DNA from: Mesonia oceanica
Lineage (GTDB): Bacteria; Bacteroidota; Bacteroidia; Flavobacteriales; Flavobacteriaceae
Direction: 5' to 3'
Assembly: GCF_902499555.1 (NCBI RefSeq)
Contig: NZ_CABVMM010000013.1
Span: 99,653 to 163,652 of the forward strand
DNA length: 64,000 bases
Shown here: positions 35,077 to 43,851 of the stretch, piece after piece
How positions within the stretch are numbered: position 1 is the stretch's first letter
How the letters are laid out: each line of letters starts with the position of its first letter
Translations under genes and position numbers: made by a program
The notes under the pieces: generated by a model
What the model saw: the letters and a program-made list of their open reading frames with translations, nothing else
What the model was told of the DNA's origin: nothing
Database searches by the model: none

Positions 35077-36528
35077 ATGGTAATAGCTCAAATTATATTA
35101 ATTGGCGCCTTACTCCTGTTAGTGAGTATTTTGGCAGGAAAAACCTCGTACCGTTTTGGTGTTCCCACACTGGTACTTTTCTTGGCCGTAGGAATGCTAG
35201 CCGGCTCAGAAGGCTTATTAGGCATCAACTTCGATAGCCCTGTCGTAGCTCAATTTATAGGAATAGTTGCCTTAAACGTCATCTTATTTTCTGGAGGGCT
35301 CGATACGCGTTGGGATGCTGTAAAACCAATCATGTACAAAGGTGGAATTTTAGCCACCCTAGGCGTTTTTATCACCGCTGGCGCCGTTGGCTTGTTCACC
35401 TATTATTTATTGGATTTTACAATTACTGAAGCTTTATTGCTCGGCGCCATTGTGTCTTCCACAGATGCTGCAGCCGTTTTTTCCATTTTACGTTCTAAAA
35501 ATATAAATCTCCGTGATGGAATAAGGCCGATGCTGGAGTTAGAAAGTGGAAGTAATGACCCAATGGCTTACTTTTTAACCACTCTTTTTACCGGCATCAT
35601 AGTTGCACAAGACTTTAATGGTTGGGATTCCATTTTTCAGCTTATACTTCAAATTAGCATTGGGGCTATATCTGGCTTTATTATTGGAAAGCTTAGTAAG
35701 CTTCTTATTAATAAAATTGAATTAGACTTTGAAGGGCTTTATCCTGTTCTAGGTTTAGCGCTAAGTTTTATTGCTTATTCCCTCACCGAAGTTATTGGTG
35801 GAAATGGTTTTTTAGCCGTTTATATCTCTTCTGTTATTTTAGGAAACAGTAAATTAATTCGAAAAAATTCTCTTCGTCAGTTTTTTGATGGGTTTGCTTG
35901 GTTAATGCAAATTATTCTTTTCTTAACCTTGGGCCTATTGGTTTTCCCATCTCATATTATTCCGGTAATTTTAACTGGACTGGCAATTGCGCTATTCTTA
36001 ATTTTTGTAGCCCGACCGCTAAGTGTTTTTATAAGCCTGGCTTTTTTTAAAATAAAGTTTAAAAGCAAGGTTTTTATTTCTTGGGTAGGTTTGCGCGGGG
36101 CAGTACCTATTGTGTTCGCCACTTTCCCCATGGTAGCCGGGTTAGAAAAAGCCGATTTGATTTTTAATATTGTGTTTATGGTTACACTTGTTTCCATAAT
36201 GCTACAGGGCACAACTATTATTAAAATGGCTAAATGGTTAGGTGTGGAAGATACTACCGTTAAAACGCTTACCAAAGCGCGTGCGATTGAGTTTTCAGAC
36301 GAATCAAAGACAGAATCTGCAGAAATACATCTTACAAAACACAGCCAAGGGGTCGGAAAAAAGCTTTATCAACTTAAATTACCAAAAAACACTTTAGTGG
36401 TAATGATTATTAGGGATGATAATTATTTTGTGCCGGAGGGTTCTACACAATTAGAAGCCGGCGATACACTTCAACTTATTTCTGCTAAAAAAAGTGATTT
36501 AGATTGGGTAGTAGAAAATGTTGGTTAA
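35077..36528 (+). CDS. Potassium/proton (CPA1-type) antiporter, NhaP2/CvrA-like
   Basis: A 483-residue inner-membrane transporter with about twelve hydrophobic segments. The conserved aspartate motif of cation/proton antiporters appears in GAIVSSTDAAAVFSILR and ELESGSNDPMAYFLTT. WVGLRGAVPIVFATFP is the late-helix signature. The C-terminal 90 residues are a TrkA-C-like cytoplasmic domain (GVGKKLYQLKLPKNTLVVMIIRDD), which usually binds nucleotides. It starts directly after the hydrolase stop. This architecture is the NhaP2 group, which exchanges potassium or sodium for protons. Confidence 0.9.
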   Translation: MVIAQIILIGALLLLVSILAGKTSYRFGVPTLVLFLAVGMLAGSEGLLGINFDSPVVAQFIGIVALNVILFSGGLDTRWDAVKPIMYKGGILATLGVFITAGAVGLFTYYLLDFTITEALLLGAIVSSTDAAAVFSILRSKNINLRDGIRPMLELESGSNDPMAYFLTTLFTGIIVAQDFNGWDSIFQLILQISIGAISGFIIGKLSKLLINKIELDFEGLYPVLGLALSFIAYSLTEVIGGNGFLAVYISSVILGNSKLIRKNSLRQFFDGFAWLMQIILFLTLGLLVFPSHIIPVILTGLAIALFLIFVARPLSVFISLAFFKIKFKSKVFISWVGLRGAVPIVFATFPMVAGLEKADLIFNIVFMVTLVSIMLQGTTIIKMAKWLGVEDTTVKTLTKARAIEFSDESKTESAEIHLTKHSQGVGKKLYQLKLPKNTLVVMIIRDDNYFVPEGSTQLEAGDTLQLISAKKSDLDWVVENVG

Positions 36529-36575
36529 GATTCTTATCAGAATTAAATTTTTGCTTATTTTAGCCAAAGTTTTAC

Positions 36576-36649
36576 GGGGGATTAGCTCAGTTGGCTAGAG
36601 CGTTTGGCTGGCAGCCAAAAGGTCATCGGTTCGAATCCGATATTCTCCA
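36576..36649 (+). tRNA. tRNA-Ala (anticodon GGC)
   Basis: A full 74-nt cloverleaf can be drawn by hand. The acceptor GGGGGAT pairs with ATTCTCC, including the G3-U70 wobble pair that identifies alanine tRNAs. The D stem is GCTC/GAGC. The anticodon stem TTTGG/CCAAA encloses loop CTGGCAG with anticodon GGC at 36610-36612. The T stem ATCGG/CCGAT encloses TTCGAAT. CCA is not encoded. A hairpin terminator starts 5 bases later. Confidence 0.95.
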
Positions 36650-36653
36650 CAAG

Positions 36654-36690
36654 AAAGCCGAAGATATTTTCTTCGGCTTTTTTATTTTTG
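36654..36690 (+). terminator. Terminator after tRNA-Ala
   Basis: An 11-bp stem AAAGCCGAAGA / TCTTCGGCTTT with a 5-base loop, followed by TTTATTTTT. Confidence 0.85.
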
Positions 36691-36715
36691 ATTTAATGTG
36701 AATTCAATTAGAAAA

Positions 36716-36816
36716 GGTCAGAGACTGAGTGAAATCTTTATAAAAGATTTTGTACCGAAGGTTCCATTTGGGTAACATTTCGATGCAAATTTTCCTTGAA
36801 AACTCACTCAATGACC
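36716..36816. repeat. Intergenic imperfect inverted repeat (MITE- or REP-like)
   Basis: The outer arms are GGTCA-GAGAC-TGAGTGA (36716-36732) and TCACTCA-A-TGACC (36804-36816): two perfectly complementary blocks with an internal asymmetric bulge. Inside lies a second small hairpin, AAATCTTT...AAAGATTT. The element fills the gap between the tRNA terminator and the EnvC-like gene. I see no coding potential in it. It could be a small mobile repeat. Confidence 0.5.
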
Positions 36817-36853
36817 AAAATGCTCTGAAAACTTTTTACATCAAACTTTCCTC

Positions 36854-38077
36854 TTACATCTTATAAATCCACAGTTCGGGATTGAGCAGATTGGTATTTC
36901 TAAACAAAGAGAAATAAAGTGTTGGCCTTCCGGTGGCGGTACTTTTACCAACTTTACCGATAACTTGGTTAGTAGTTAACTGATCACCAACTTCTACATT
37001 AATGCTCGATAAGTTTCGATATACACTTATATAATCACCGTGTCTTACCAAAACTAATTTATTAGAGCCTTTAATAACCTGAATTTGAAAAACCGTACCA
37101 TTAAACACAGAACGCACAGGTTCATTTTCATTGGTTTCAATCCTAACTCCATTACTTTGGATTTTCGCAGTTTTTACCACTGGGTGCGGATGTTCTCCAA
37201 AACGCATAGCGATTACCCCAGACTTTACCGGCCAAGGCAATTTGCCTTTATTAGAAGTGAAATTGGCAGCCAATTCTTTAGCCTCTGGGGTAAGTTTAAA
37301 CTTATTTGAAGAAGTAGAGCCTTGTTTTTTATTTTCAGCAGCAATGGCTTCCCTAATCAATCGGTCAATTTCTTTATCGATTTTAGTGATTTCTTGTTGC
37401 TTTTCTTTTATCTGGCTTTCGAAAACATTGGTCTTCTTTTTAATAGAAGCCACCAACTCTTCTTGTTGTTTTTTATCTTCTAACAACTTACTTTGTGTTA
37501 CCCTATTTTCTGCCAGCAGGTTTTCTTTTGCCTTTTTTTGTTCAACTAATTCTTGATTTAACTGCTGAAGTTCTTCCGTTTGTGCTTTAATTTGAATTCC
37601 CTGCTCTTTTCGGTATTCCGTATATTGTTGCATGTATTGCAAACGTTTATAGGCCTGCAAAAAGGTTTCTGAAGAGAAAAGAAACATAATACGGCTTTGT
37701 TGCGATTTACTTTTATAAGATTTCTTGATCATCTTAGCATAATCTTCCTTCAGCTTTTCTAAATCCTTTCTAAGCTTATCTATTTTATTAAGATTCGTAT
37801 TAATCTCTTTGGTCAACAAGTTCGCTTCTTGATTGGTTACCCGAATAAGATTTTCAGTAGCTCTAATTCGTTTATCTAAATCTTCTACCTGTGTTAATAC
37901 CGACCGTTGCTTTTGTTTGTTATTTGAAATTAAACTATTGATTTCTTTGATTTCCTGACGTAAAGCCAAACGCTGTTTTTCAAGCTTTTGCCGCTCCTTG
38001 GTTTGAGAGAATGAATGAAAAGAAATCCCTATAAATAGGAAAATACAGGCGAGATATTTCAGCGAAAGTTGATTCAT
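36854..38077 (-). CDS. EnvC-like murein hydrolase activator (coiled coil plus degenerate LytM/M23 domain)
   Basis: A 407-residue periplasmic protein with a signal peptide (to about residue 25). Residues about 25-255 form a long coiled coil. The C-terminal M23-fold domain has the arrangement of LytM enzymes, but the metal ligands are missing: the first motif reads QSNGVRIET instead of an H-x-x-x-D form, and the final HxH site reads GRPTLYFSLFR. This is the pattern of EnvC, which activates amidases instead of cutting wall itself. It overlaps the DUF4292 gene by 4 bases (ATGA). Confidence 0.88.
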   Translation of the reverse strand: MNQLSLKYLACIFLFIGISFHSFSQTKERQKLEKQRLALRQEIKEINSLISNNKQKQRSVLTQVEDLDKRIRATENLIRVTNQEANLLTKEINTNLNKIDKLRKDLEKLKEDYAKMIKKSYKSKSQQSRIMFLFSSETFLQAYKRLQYMQQYTEYRKEQGIQIKAQTEELQQLNQELVEQKKAKENLLAENRVTQSKLLEDKKQQEELVASIKKKTNVFESQIKEKQQEITKIDKEIDRLIREAIAAENKKQGSTSSNKFKLTPEAKELAANFTSNKGKLPWPVKSGVIAMRFGEHPHPVVKTAKIQSNGVRIETNENEPVRSVFNGTVFQIQVIKGSNKLVLVRHGDYISVYRNLSSINVEVGDQLTTNQVIGKVGKSTATGRPTLYFSLFRNTNLLNPELWIYKM

Positions 38078-38850
38078 TCAATAGTAATTTCTTCGTAACC
38101 TGATGGAATTTCAAACGGAAATGATACCGGTTGGTTAAATTCTAACGAACGATAGTCTATATTTATTTTTGTGGTCGATTCTTTTTCGTTAGCAATAATA
38201 GTGATTCCTTTTGGCATAAAATACTCTTCTTTTCCAAAAAAATCATCGTAAGTAATGGTTACTCCTTGGTTTTCTGAAGCACGAATCAGTTGTTGTGCCT
38301 TTGTTCTGTAAGTCAATAAATCTATTAGAAAAGACTTGGCAATAGGTGATTTCTCGATGGAAGCTAACTGATAACCATTTTGTGTGGAAGAAAGCTGATA
38401 TTCTTTTACAGTTGGCTCGTAAATTGGTTGACCAATTAACAAATCTTGTACTTTTTGAAAATCTAATTCTGTATTTAACCAACTGCTCAATAAGCTGAAA
38501 TCACCATCAAAATATTTACCGTTTATTTTCTCGTAAAACTGAACCCGATTAGGCTCTACCAAGACTTTTGCCAATGGAATAATACCCGCTAGTTTAGCAC
38601 TTAGCCAAATGGCTTTGTCTTTTTCCATTCGAATACTTACGGAAATAGACTGACTTTCTTCGCCATCATCATAGCTTCCTCTTAAACGCCCTTGTAAAGT
38701 TTTAAAGTCTGGTTCTGAGGCTTTATTTTTTTTAATAACGTTAACCTTATTTTCTTCTGCTTTTCTGGTGGTCACGTTTTTTTTGGTTCCGCAGGAGAAA
38801 AGTACACTACCAATAAGTGCCAGAATAAATATTTTTAGAATGTTTTGCAT
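38074..38850 (-). CDS. DUF4292 lipoprotein
   Basis: A 258-residue lipoprotein with a lipobox LFSC (Cys20). The rest is beta-rich (SVSIRMEKDKAIWLSAKLAGIIPLAKVLVEPNRV), compatible with the LolA/LolB-like half-barrel proposed for DUF4292 members. It is always found in Flavobacteriia between a TPR protein and an EnvC-like protein; its job is not established. Its end overlaps the EnvC-like gene by 4 bases and its start lies 6 bases after the TPR gene, so all three are one unit. Confidence 0.85.
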   Translation of the reverse strand: MQNILKIFILALIGSVLFSCGTKKNVTTRKAEENKVNVIKKNKASEPDFKTLQGRLRGSYDDGEESQSISVSIRMEKDKAIWLSAKLAGIIPLAKVLVEPNRVQFYEKINGKYFDGDFSLLSSWLNTELDFQKVQDLLIGQPIYEPTVKEYQLSSTQNGYQLASIEKSPIAKSFLIDLLTYRTKAQQLIRASENQGVTITYDDFFGKEEYFMPKGITIIANEKESTTKINIDYRSLEFNQPVSFPFEIPSGYEEITIE

Positions 38851-38856
38851 TAGTAA

Positions 38857-40239
38857 CTAAAGGGTTTTCTGAATGTTTTCAAATTTCTGCTGAAATCTCT
38901 TTGCTTCTTTATCGTTACCCAAAGCTTGATAAGCAATTGAAAGCTGCTGATAGAAATCGCTTTCCATTTTTGGATTATCTATTAAATAATCCAAGCCCAT
39001 CAATAGGTTTTCTTCAGCTTCATTAAAATTTTCTAGGGTATTATTTGCCACACCGGTGACCAAATATAAAATAGGCTGTGAAGGATACGTGGCCATAAAC
39101 TCTTCTGCCAATAAAATGGCTTTGGAAGGCATTTTCTCTTCCACATATAACAGCATTAAATCTTTGGCCGTAGCAAAATCTGTTGGATTCTCTTTTAAAG
39201 CTGCTTGAAGGTTTAAGATGGCTTTTTTATTATCTTTCCCCAAATAGAAACTTGCCATTTGTTTATTAGTTTCCCCATCTTGACCAAGTTCATTATCCAA
39301 AGTTTGCATTAACGCTTGTTCGTACTTTGGTTTTTCTTTTACCAATTGCATAAAATCTTTCACCACTTCTTTCTTCATCGTCTCGTTCAAATTGCCTTTT
39401 AAAACAGTTTTCATGGAATTAACCGCTTTATCGTCTTCATAATTGGCAAGGTACTTTTTGTATAAAGCATAATGGGCTTCTTGAGCATTAGGATAAACCC
39501 CTAATAATTGCTCAGCTACCTGATAGGTTTTTTCCAGTTGATTCTGTTTGGCGTAAAAATACATTAGAGATAAATAGCTGTCGGTATCATTAGGATACTT
39601 TGCCAACTCTTCTTGAAGATAATTTTCTTCTAAGGAAGCATCTTCTGTTTCTGAAAATATTTTAGCACGAAGCGCATCTCTATATTCGCTTTTTCCCTCT
39701 CTTGCATCAACATAATCTAAAGCTTCCAAAGCCTGTGGATATTGCTGTTTTATTACATATAAATTCGCAATATCTTCGTAATAATCGATATTGAATTTAC
39801 TAAGCTGCTTGGCTATTTTAATCGCTTCAGTATAATTTTGAGTGAGGTAATAGACATCATACAATTCAGTTAGAATATCCTGATTTCCTTGTTTTTCGTC
39901 AAGGGCTTTATACAGGTAATTTTCGGCTTTGGTATATTCTTCTAGGTCTTTGTAGTTCTTCCCTAGCTCGTAAAATACGGCGGTGTTATTAGGTTTTAAT
40001 TCTTCACACTGAAGAAGTGCCTTAACCGCTTTTTCATAATTTTCAATCCCACGCTGTGCCAAAGCCCGAAAGAAATATTCCTGAAATTTATCGGTTACAT
40101 TTCCTAAATTATCTTGATTAACTTCCTGTTTGGCAATCGCCAAAGAATCCTGCTGTTTTTCTTGAGCTATGGAAACGAAACTAGTTCCGAAGAAAATTCC
40201 GAATGAAATAAGTAGAATATGTAACTGGATCTTTTTCAA
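38857..40239 (-). CDS. Tetratricopeptide repeat periplasmic protein
   Basis: A 460-residue protein with a signal peptide (ends near SFVSIAQ) and many TPR-like helical pairs from about residue 55 to the end (for example AVFYELGKNYKDLEEYTKAENYLYKAL). It has no catalytic motif; such proteins act as scaffolds in envelope complexes. It heads the TPR-DUF4292-EnvC-like unit, which suggests a shared role in wall or outer-membrane maintenance. A repeat region precedes it. Confidence 0.85.
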   Translation of the reverse strand: MKKIQLHILLISFGIFFGTSFVSIAQEKQQDSLAIAKQEVNQDNLGNVTDKFQEYFFRALAQRGIENYEKAVKALLQCEELKPNNTAVFYELGKNYKDLEEYTKAENYLYKALDEKQGNQDILTELYDVYYLTQNYTEAIKIAKQLSKFNIDYYEDIANLYVIKQQYPQALEALDYVDAREGKSEYRDALRAKIFSETEDASLEENYLQEELAKYPNDTDSYLSLMYFYAKQNQLEKTYQVAEQLLGVYPNAQEAHYALYKKYLANYEDDKAVNSMKTVLKGNLNETMKKEVVKDFMQLVKEKPKYEQALMQTLDNELGQDGETNKQMASFYLGKDNKKAILNLQAALKENPTDFATAKDLMLLYVEEKMPSKAILLAEEFMATYPSQPILYLVTGVANNTLENFNEAEENLLMGLDYLIDNPKMESDFYQQLSIAYQALGNDKEAKRFQQKFENIQKTL

Positions 40240-40261
40240 ATAATACTTTTTGGTTTTCCTG

Positions 40262-40341
40262 CAAGGTCTTTTTTCGACCTTGTAGGTATAAGCTAGAGAA
40301 AACCTCTATAAAAACCTACAAGGTTTTGAAAACCTTGTAGG
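40262..40341. repeat. CCTACAAGG-type intergenic repeat
   Basis: A perfect 13-bp inverted repeat CCTACAAGGTTTT / AAAACCTTGTAGG around one G lies at 40315-40341. A second, related hairpin (CAAGGTC / GACCTTG) is at 40262-40282 and is followed by the matching half GTAGG. It sits between the TPR and nucleotidyltransferase genes. Sequences of this kind are dispersed in Bacteroidetes genomes as palindromic repeats; it could also act as a terminator for the minus-strand gene upstream. Confidence 0.6.
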
Positions 40342-40354
40342 AGGATTACAATTT

Positions 40355-41371
40355 CTATTCCAATACTGAATAATCGCCAATACTTATTTGGGTATAGTTC
40401 CCATCGTATTTGGCATGATTTCCAATCATGGAATTATCTAATTTAGCGTTTTTAATGCTTGAATTGGTTTGAATTAAGCTATTTTTAATAGAACTGTTCT
40501 CTACTACGCAACCATCGCCAATAGACACATGGGGGCCAATGGTAGAATTTTTTAATACTACATTCTCTCCAATATAACAAGGCTCAATAATTTCTGAAGC
40601 CTCTTTCTTTACCGAATCACTAATTAACTTTTCTCCATCTTGCTGAAGGAAGTTAAGCATTTTACCGTTGGTTTCTACGGTAACATTTTTATTTCCGCAA
40701 TCCATCCATTCATCAACGGTTCCGGTTTTAAAAATTTTTCCTTCGGCCATCATTTTTTTAATACCATCGTTAATTTGGTATTCGCCGCCGTGCATTAAGT
40801 TTTCTTCTAAAACTTCTTGTAGTTTTCCTTTTAAAACGGCAATATCTTTAAAGTAATAAATCCCAATCACTGCTTGATCACTTACAAACTCTTCGGGTTT
40901 TTCTACCAACTCAATAATTTCTTCTTTTTCGTTTAGATTTACCACGCCGTAAGCTTCCGGATTTTTTACTTTTTTGGTCCAGATTACTGCATCGGCTTTT
41001 TCATCTAAGGTGAAATTAGCTTTTATCAGCGTATCGGCATAGGCAACAACAGCAGGCCCTGAAAGAGACTCTTTAGCACTCATAATGGCGTGTCCGGTTC
41101 CTAAAGGCTGATCTTGACGATAAATGGAAGCTTTTGCCCCTAAAGATTTTGCCAAGCCTTTTAAACTATCTACGATATCATCTCCAAAAAATGCTGGATC
41201 TCCTAAGATAAAAGCAACTTCATCAATCGGTTGGTTGAGCACTTTGGCAATATCTTTTACCAAGCGATGAACGATGGGTTCTCCCGCCACCGGAATTAAA
41301 GGTTTTGGTACAGTTAAAGTATGTGGACGTAATCTTGAGCCGCGACCGGCCATAGGTACTATTATTTTCAT
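40355..41371 (-). CDS. Sugar-phosphate nucleotidyltransferase (GlmU/RmlA-like) with left-handed beta-helix tail
   Basis: A 338-residue cytosolic enzyme that activates sugar phosphates as nucleotide sugars. The pyrophosphorylase signature PMAGRGSRLRPHTLTVPKPLIPVAG is at the N-terminus; DTLIKANF and the region GVVNLNEKEEIIELVEKP belong to the sugar-binding part. Residues about 250-330 are hexapeptide-like repeats (LKNSTIGPHVSIGDGCVVENSSIKNS...). The exact sugar cannot be fixed. It lies in the cluster with dut and a flippase, which suggests a role in surface polysaccharide. A hairpin sits in its 5' leader (41386-41404). Confidence 0.86.
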   Translation of the reverse strand: MKIIVPMAGRGSRLRPHTLTVPKPLIPVAGEPIVHRLVKDIAKVLNQPIDEVAFILGDPAFFGDDIVDSLKGLAKSLGAKASIYRQDQPLGTGHAIMSAKESLSGPAVVAYADTLIKANFTLDEKADAVIWTKKVKNPEAYGVVNLNEKEEIIELVEKPEEFVSDQAVIGIYYFKDIAVLKGKLQEVLEENLMHGGEYQINDGIKKMMAEGKIFKTGTVDEWMDCGNKNVTVETNGKMLNFLQQDGEKLISDSVKKEASEIIEPCYIGENVVLKNSTIGPHVSIGDGCVVENSSIKNSLIQTNSSIKNAKLDNSMIGNHAKYDGNYTQISIGDYSVLE

Positions 41372-41385
41372 TTTCCTATCCTAAA

Positions 41386-41404
41386 TCCTTTCCTGAGGAA
41401 AGGA
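41386..41404. other. Hairpin in the dut-nucleotidyltransferase gap
   Basis: A perfect 8-bp inverted repeat TCCTTTCC-TGA-GGAAAGGA lies 14 bases upstream of the nucleotidyltransferase ATG. A T-rich run follows it only on the plus strand, where no gene is read, so a terminator role for the minus-strand operon is doubtful; it may shape the leader. Confidence 0.4.
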
Positions 41405-41463
41405 CTTTTATTTTTTATGATTTATAAATATTTTATTATTGGAGATTCCTGATTGTATAGGTA

Positions 41464-41895
41464 TTAAACTCCTGTACTTCCAAATCCACCTTCTCCTCTG
41501 TCAGATTCTTCCAGTACTTCTACTTCTTGCCATTCGGCACGTTCGTGTTTGGCAATTACTAGTTGCGCGATACGTTCGCCATCATTAATCGTAAAAGCTT
41601 CTTTGGAAAGATTGACGAGAATTACGCCTATTTCTCCTCTATAATCGGCATCAATCGTGCCAGGAGCATTGAGAACGGTAATCCCTTTTTTTGCGGCTAA
41701 ACCGCTTCGAGGTCGTACTTGCGCTTCGTAACCCACGGGAAGTTCCATAAACAAACCGGTTTTTACAATTACGCGGTCTAACGGACTTAAAATAATTTTA
41801 TCTTCTAAATTGGCGCGAAGATCCATTCCTGCAGAAGCAATAGTTTCGTAAGCAGGAAGTTGATGATTGGATTTATTGATGATTTTTACAGTCAT
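41464..41895 (-). CDS. dut: dUTP diphosphatase
   Basis: A 143-residue trimeric enzyme that hydrolyses dUTP to dUMP, preventing uracil entry into DNA. The five conserved motifs are visible: [42 protein letters not shown] and the C-terminal glycine-rich [10 protein letters not shown] that closes the active site. Length is standard. It starts 3 bases before the flippase gene end, so both are one operon. Confidence 0.96.
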   Translation of the reverse strand: MTVKIINKSNHQLPAYETIASAGMDLRANLEDKIILSPLDRVIVKTGLFMELPVGYEAQVRPRSGLAAKKGITVLNAPGTIDADYRGEIGVILVNLSKEAFTINDGERIAQLVIAKHERAEWQEVEVLEESDRGEGGFGSTGV

Positions 41896-41898
41896 TAG

Positions 41899-43353
41899 CT
41901 ATGATGCTTGTACTAATTTTATAATTTCTTTTTTTTCTTTTATATAGATGATTCCCAAAAATAATAAAAGTAATAATGTTCCTATGAGAATGTTCCTATT
42001 AAATATATAAAATGATGTAAACCCGAAAGTAACAGATAATCCTAAATACAATCCTATTTTTTTTAGATTATAGGGAATGGGATACTTTTTTCTCCCAATA
42101 AAATAGGAAGTAAACATCATTACTGAATACGCCGCTAAAGTAGCAATTGCAGCTCCTTTATAACCAATCTCAGGAATCAACCAAAAATTTAAAGTTAGCG
42201 TAATTATTGCTCCTAAACTTGAAATTATCGCTCCGTAATTAGTCTGATCACTTACTTTGTACCAAACAGAAAGGTTATGGTATATTCCTAAACACAAATT
42301 ACCAAGAAGAATAAAAGGTACGATTACTAAAGCTTCCCAATATTCCTTGTTAGGAATTAAAATATACTTTAGCCAATCGGTATATACCAAAATAAATAAT
42401 AAGATGAATGATCCTAGAATTGTAAAGTACAAGGTAATGTCTGCATAGGTTTTTTTTGCATTTTTTTGTTCTGCATGATGAAAGAAAAAAGGCTCTACCC
42501 CTAATTTAAAAGCGGTAATAAACAAGCTCATGAAAACTCCCATTTTATAGCAAGCGGCATAAATACCAATGGTTCTTTCCGCTATATTTTCAGGTAATAA
42601 ATACTTGAGAATAATTTTATCAAATACTTCATTTACAGAAAAAGCAATCCCTGCAATTAAAATAGGTAATGCATAACGAAACATTTGCTTAAACAAAACT
42701 GAGTTGAATTTTAGTTTTGTGTTGAAGTACATAGGAATAAAAACTAAAAATGTCACAAAGCTTGCTATGACGTTTGCCGTGAAGATATAATGAACTTTAT
42801 TTTTCTGGTATAATATATCATTTATCCAATTTGAATTGTTTGGATCTAGTTTTGCAAAAACCAAGAAAAAAACAACAACACTTACAACATTTATAACCAC
42901 ATTAACTATTTTAATAATACCATATTTAATGGATTTTCCCTCTTGCCTAAGTGCTGCAAAAGGAATAACTACTAAAGCGTCTAAAGACAGAATAGCAATA
43001 ATAAATCTAATGTAGATAAGATTAATCTCTAATAATGAACTTATATGAGAGGCAAAAATATTTCCTAACAAACAAAAAATTAAGGTACTTACAAAAAGTG
43101 AAGTTAATCCAGTCTGAAGCACTTCTTTTGAATTTTCCTTTTTATTAATGAACCGAAAAAAGGCAGTTTCCATCCCGTAAGAAAGCACCACATTACCCAA
43201 TACCATAAATGCCATGATTAATGAATATAATCCATAATCTTCTGCAGATTTTAATTGAGTGATAAAGAAAGGTGTTAGCAAAAAGGTGAGTATTCTTGGT
43301 AATACCGTAGCTAACCCGTAAATGAATGTTTGTTTAAATAATCGTTGAAGCAC
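41899..43353 (-). CDS. Oligosaccharide flippase / polysaccharide biosynthesis protein (Wzx/MATE-like)
   Basis: A 484-residue inner-membrane protein with about fourteen hydrophobic segments. It begins LFKQTFIYGLATVLPRILTFLLTPFF, characteristic of Wzx-like polysaccharide transporters that move lipid-linked oligosaccharides across the inner membrane. It is the first gene of the cluster with dut and the nucleotidyltransferase. I see no glycosyltransferase in the window to define the polymer. The gene begins near 43353, leaving only the terminator of the atp operon upstream. Confidence 0.88.
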   Translation of the reverse strand: MLQRLFKQTFIYGLATVLPRILTFLLTPFFITQLKSAEDYGLYSLIMAFMVLGNVVLSYGMETAFFRFINKKENSKEVLQTGLTSLFVSTLIFCLLGNIFASHISSLLEINLIYIRFIIAILSLDALVVIPFAALRQEGKSIKYGIIKIVNVVINVVSVVVFFLVFAKLDPNNSNWINDILYQKNKVHYIFTANVIASFVTFLVFIPMYFNTKLKFNSVLFKQMFRYALPILIAGIAFSVNEVFDKIILKYLLPENIAERTIGIYAACYKMGVFMSLFITAFKLGVEPFFFHHAEQKNAKKTYADITLYFTILGSFILLFILVYTDWLKYILIPNKEYWEALVIVPFILLGNLCLGIYHNLSVWYKVSDQTNYGAIISSLGAIITLTLNFWLIPEIGYKGAAIATLAAYSVMMFTSYFIGRKKYPIPYNLKKIGLYLGLSVTFGFTSFYIFNRNILIGTLLLLLFLGIIYIKEKKEIIKLVQAS

Positions 43354-43418
43354 AAGTAGATTTTAAACTTTAAATGTATCGATTTTAGTAACAGTTTTCA
43401 ATCTTTTTATAGAAAAAG

Positions 43419-43444
43419 AAAACCCCGAATTGCTTCGAGGTTTT
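43419..43444 (-). terminator. Terminator of the atp operon
   Basis: On the minus strand AAAACCTCGAA and TTCGGGGTTTT pair (one G-U wobble) around a GCAA tetraloop, followed by CTTTTTC. It lies beyond the tandem array, so the array is inside the atp 3' untranslated region. Confidence 0.75.
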
Positions 43445-43482
43445 TATAATATAAAAATTGAATTTTCTTACTTGTTCAAAGC

Positions 43483-43851
43483 TTCTCGAAAGAATAATTT
43501 GACTCCGGCTATCGCTTCGTCTAATTATTTAACGCCTCTCGAAAGAATAATTTGACTCCGCTATCGCTTCGTCTAATTATTTAACGCCTCTCGAAAGAAT
43601 AATTTGACTCCGGCTATCGCTTCGTCTAATTATTTAAAGCCTCTCGAAAGAATAATTTGACTCCGGCTATCGCTTCGTCTAATTATTTAACGCCTCTCGA
43701 AAGAATAATTTGACTCCGGCTATCGCTTCGTCTAATTATTTAACGCCTCTCGAAAGAATAATTTGACTCCGCTATCGCTTCGTCTAATTATTTAACGCCT
43801 CTCGAAAGAATAATTTGACTCCGGCTATCGCTTCGTCTAATTATTTAAAGC
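43483..43851. repeat. Seven-copy 52/53-bp tandem repeat at the 3' end of atpG
   Basis: Copies occupy 43483-43535, 43536-43587, 43588-43640, 43641-43693, 43694-43746, 43747-43798 and 43799-43851. Copies 2 and 6 lack one G (52 bp); copies 3 and 7 have AAAGC where the others have AACGC, so copies 1-3 equal 5-7 in these marks. Each unit holds an imperfect inverted repeat (AATAATTTGAC / GTCTAATTATT). The last copy contains the atpG stop. Direct repeats AAAGCTTC flank the array at 43478-43485 and 43847-43854. Confidence 0.97.

Noticed and set aside
36576..36853. Genomic island attachment site at the tRNA-Ala gene
   Set aside because: No integrase, no duplicated tRNA 3' end and no change of gene content were found nearby.
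37131..37556. 141-residue plus-strand frame opposite the EnvC-like gene
   Set aside because: A Leu/Ser/Phe-rich antisense reading of a coiled-coil gene; the same effect explains 47005-47424 opposite atpF.
43483..43851. Possible CRISPR array
   Set aside because: The units are contiguous with no unique spacers, and no cas genes are present. It is a plain tandem repeat.
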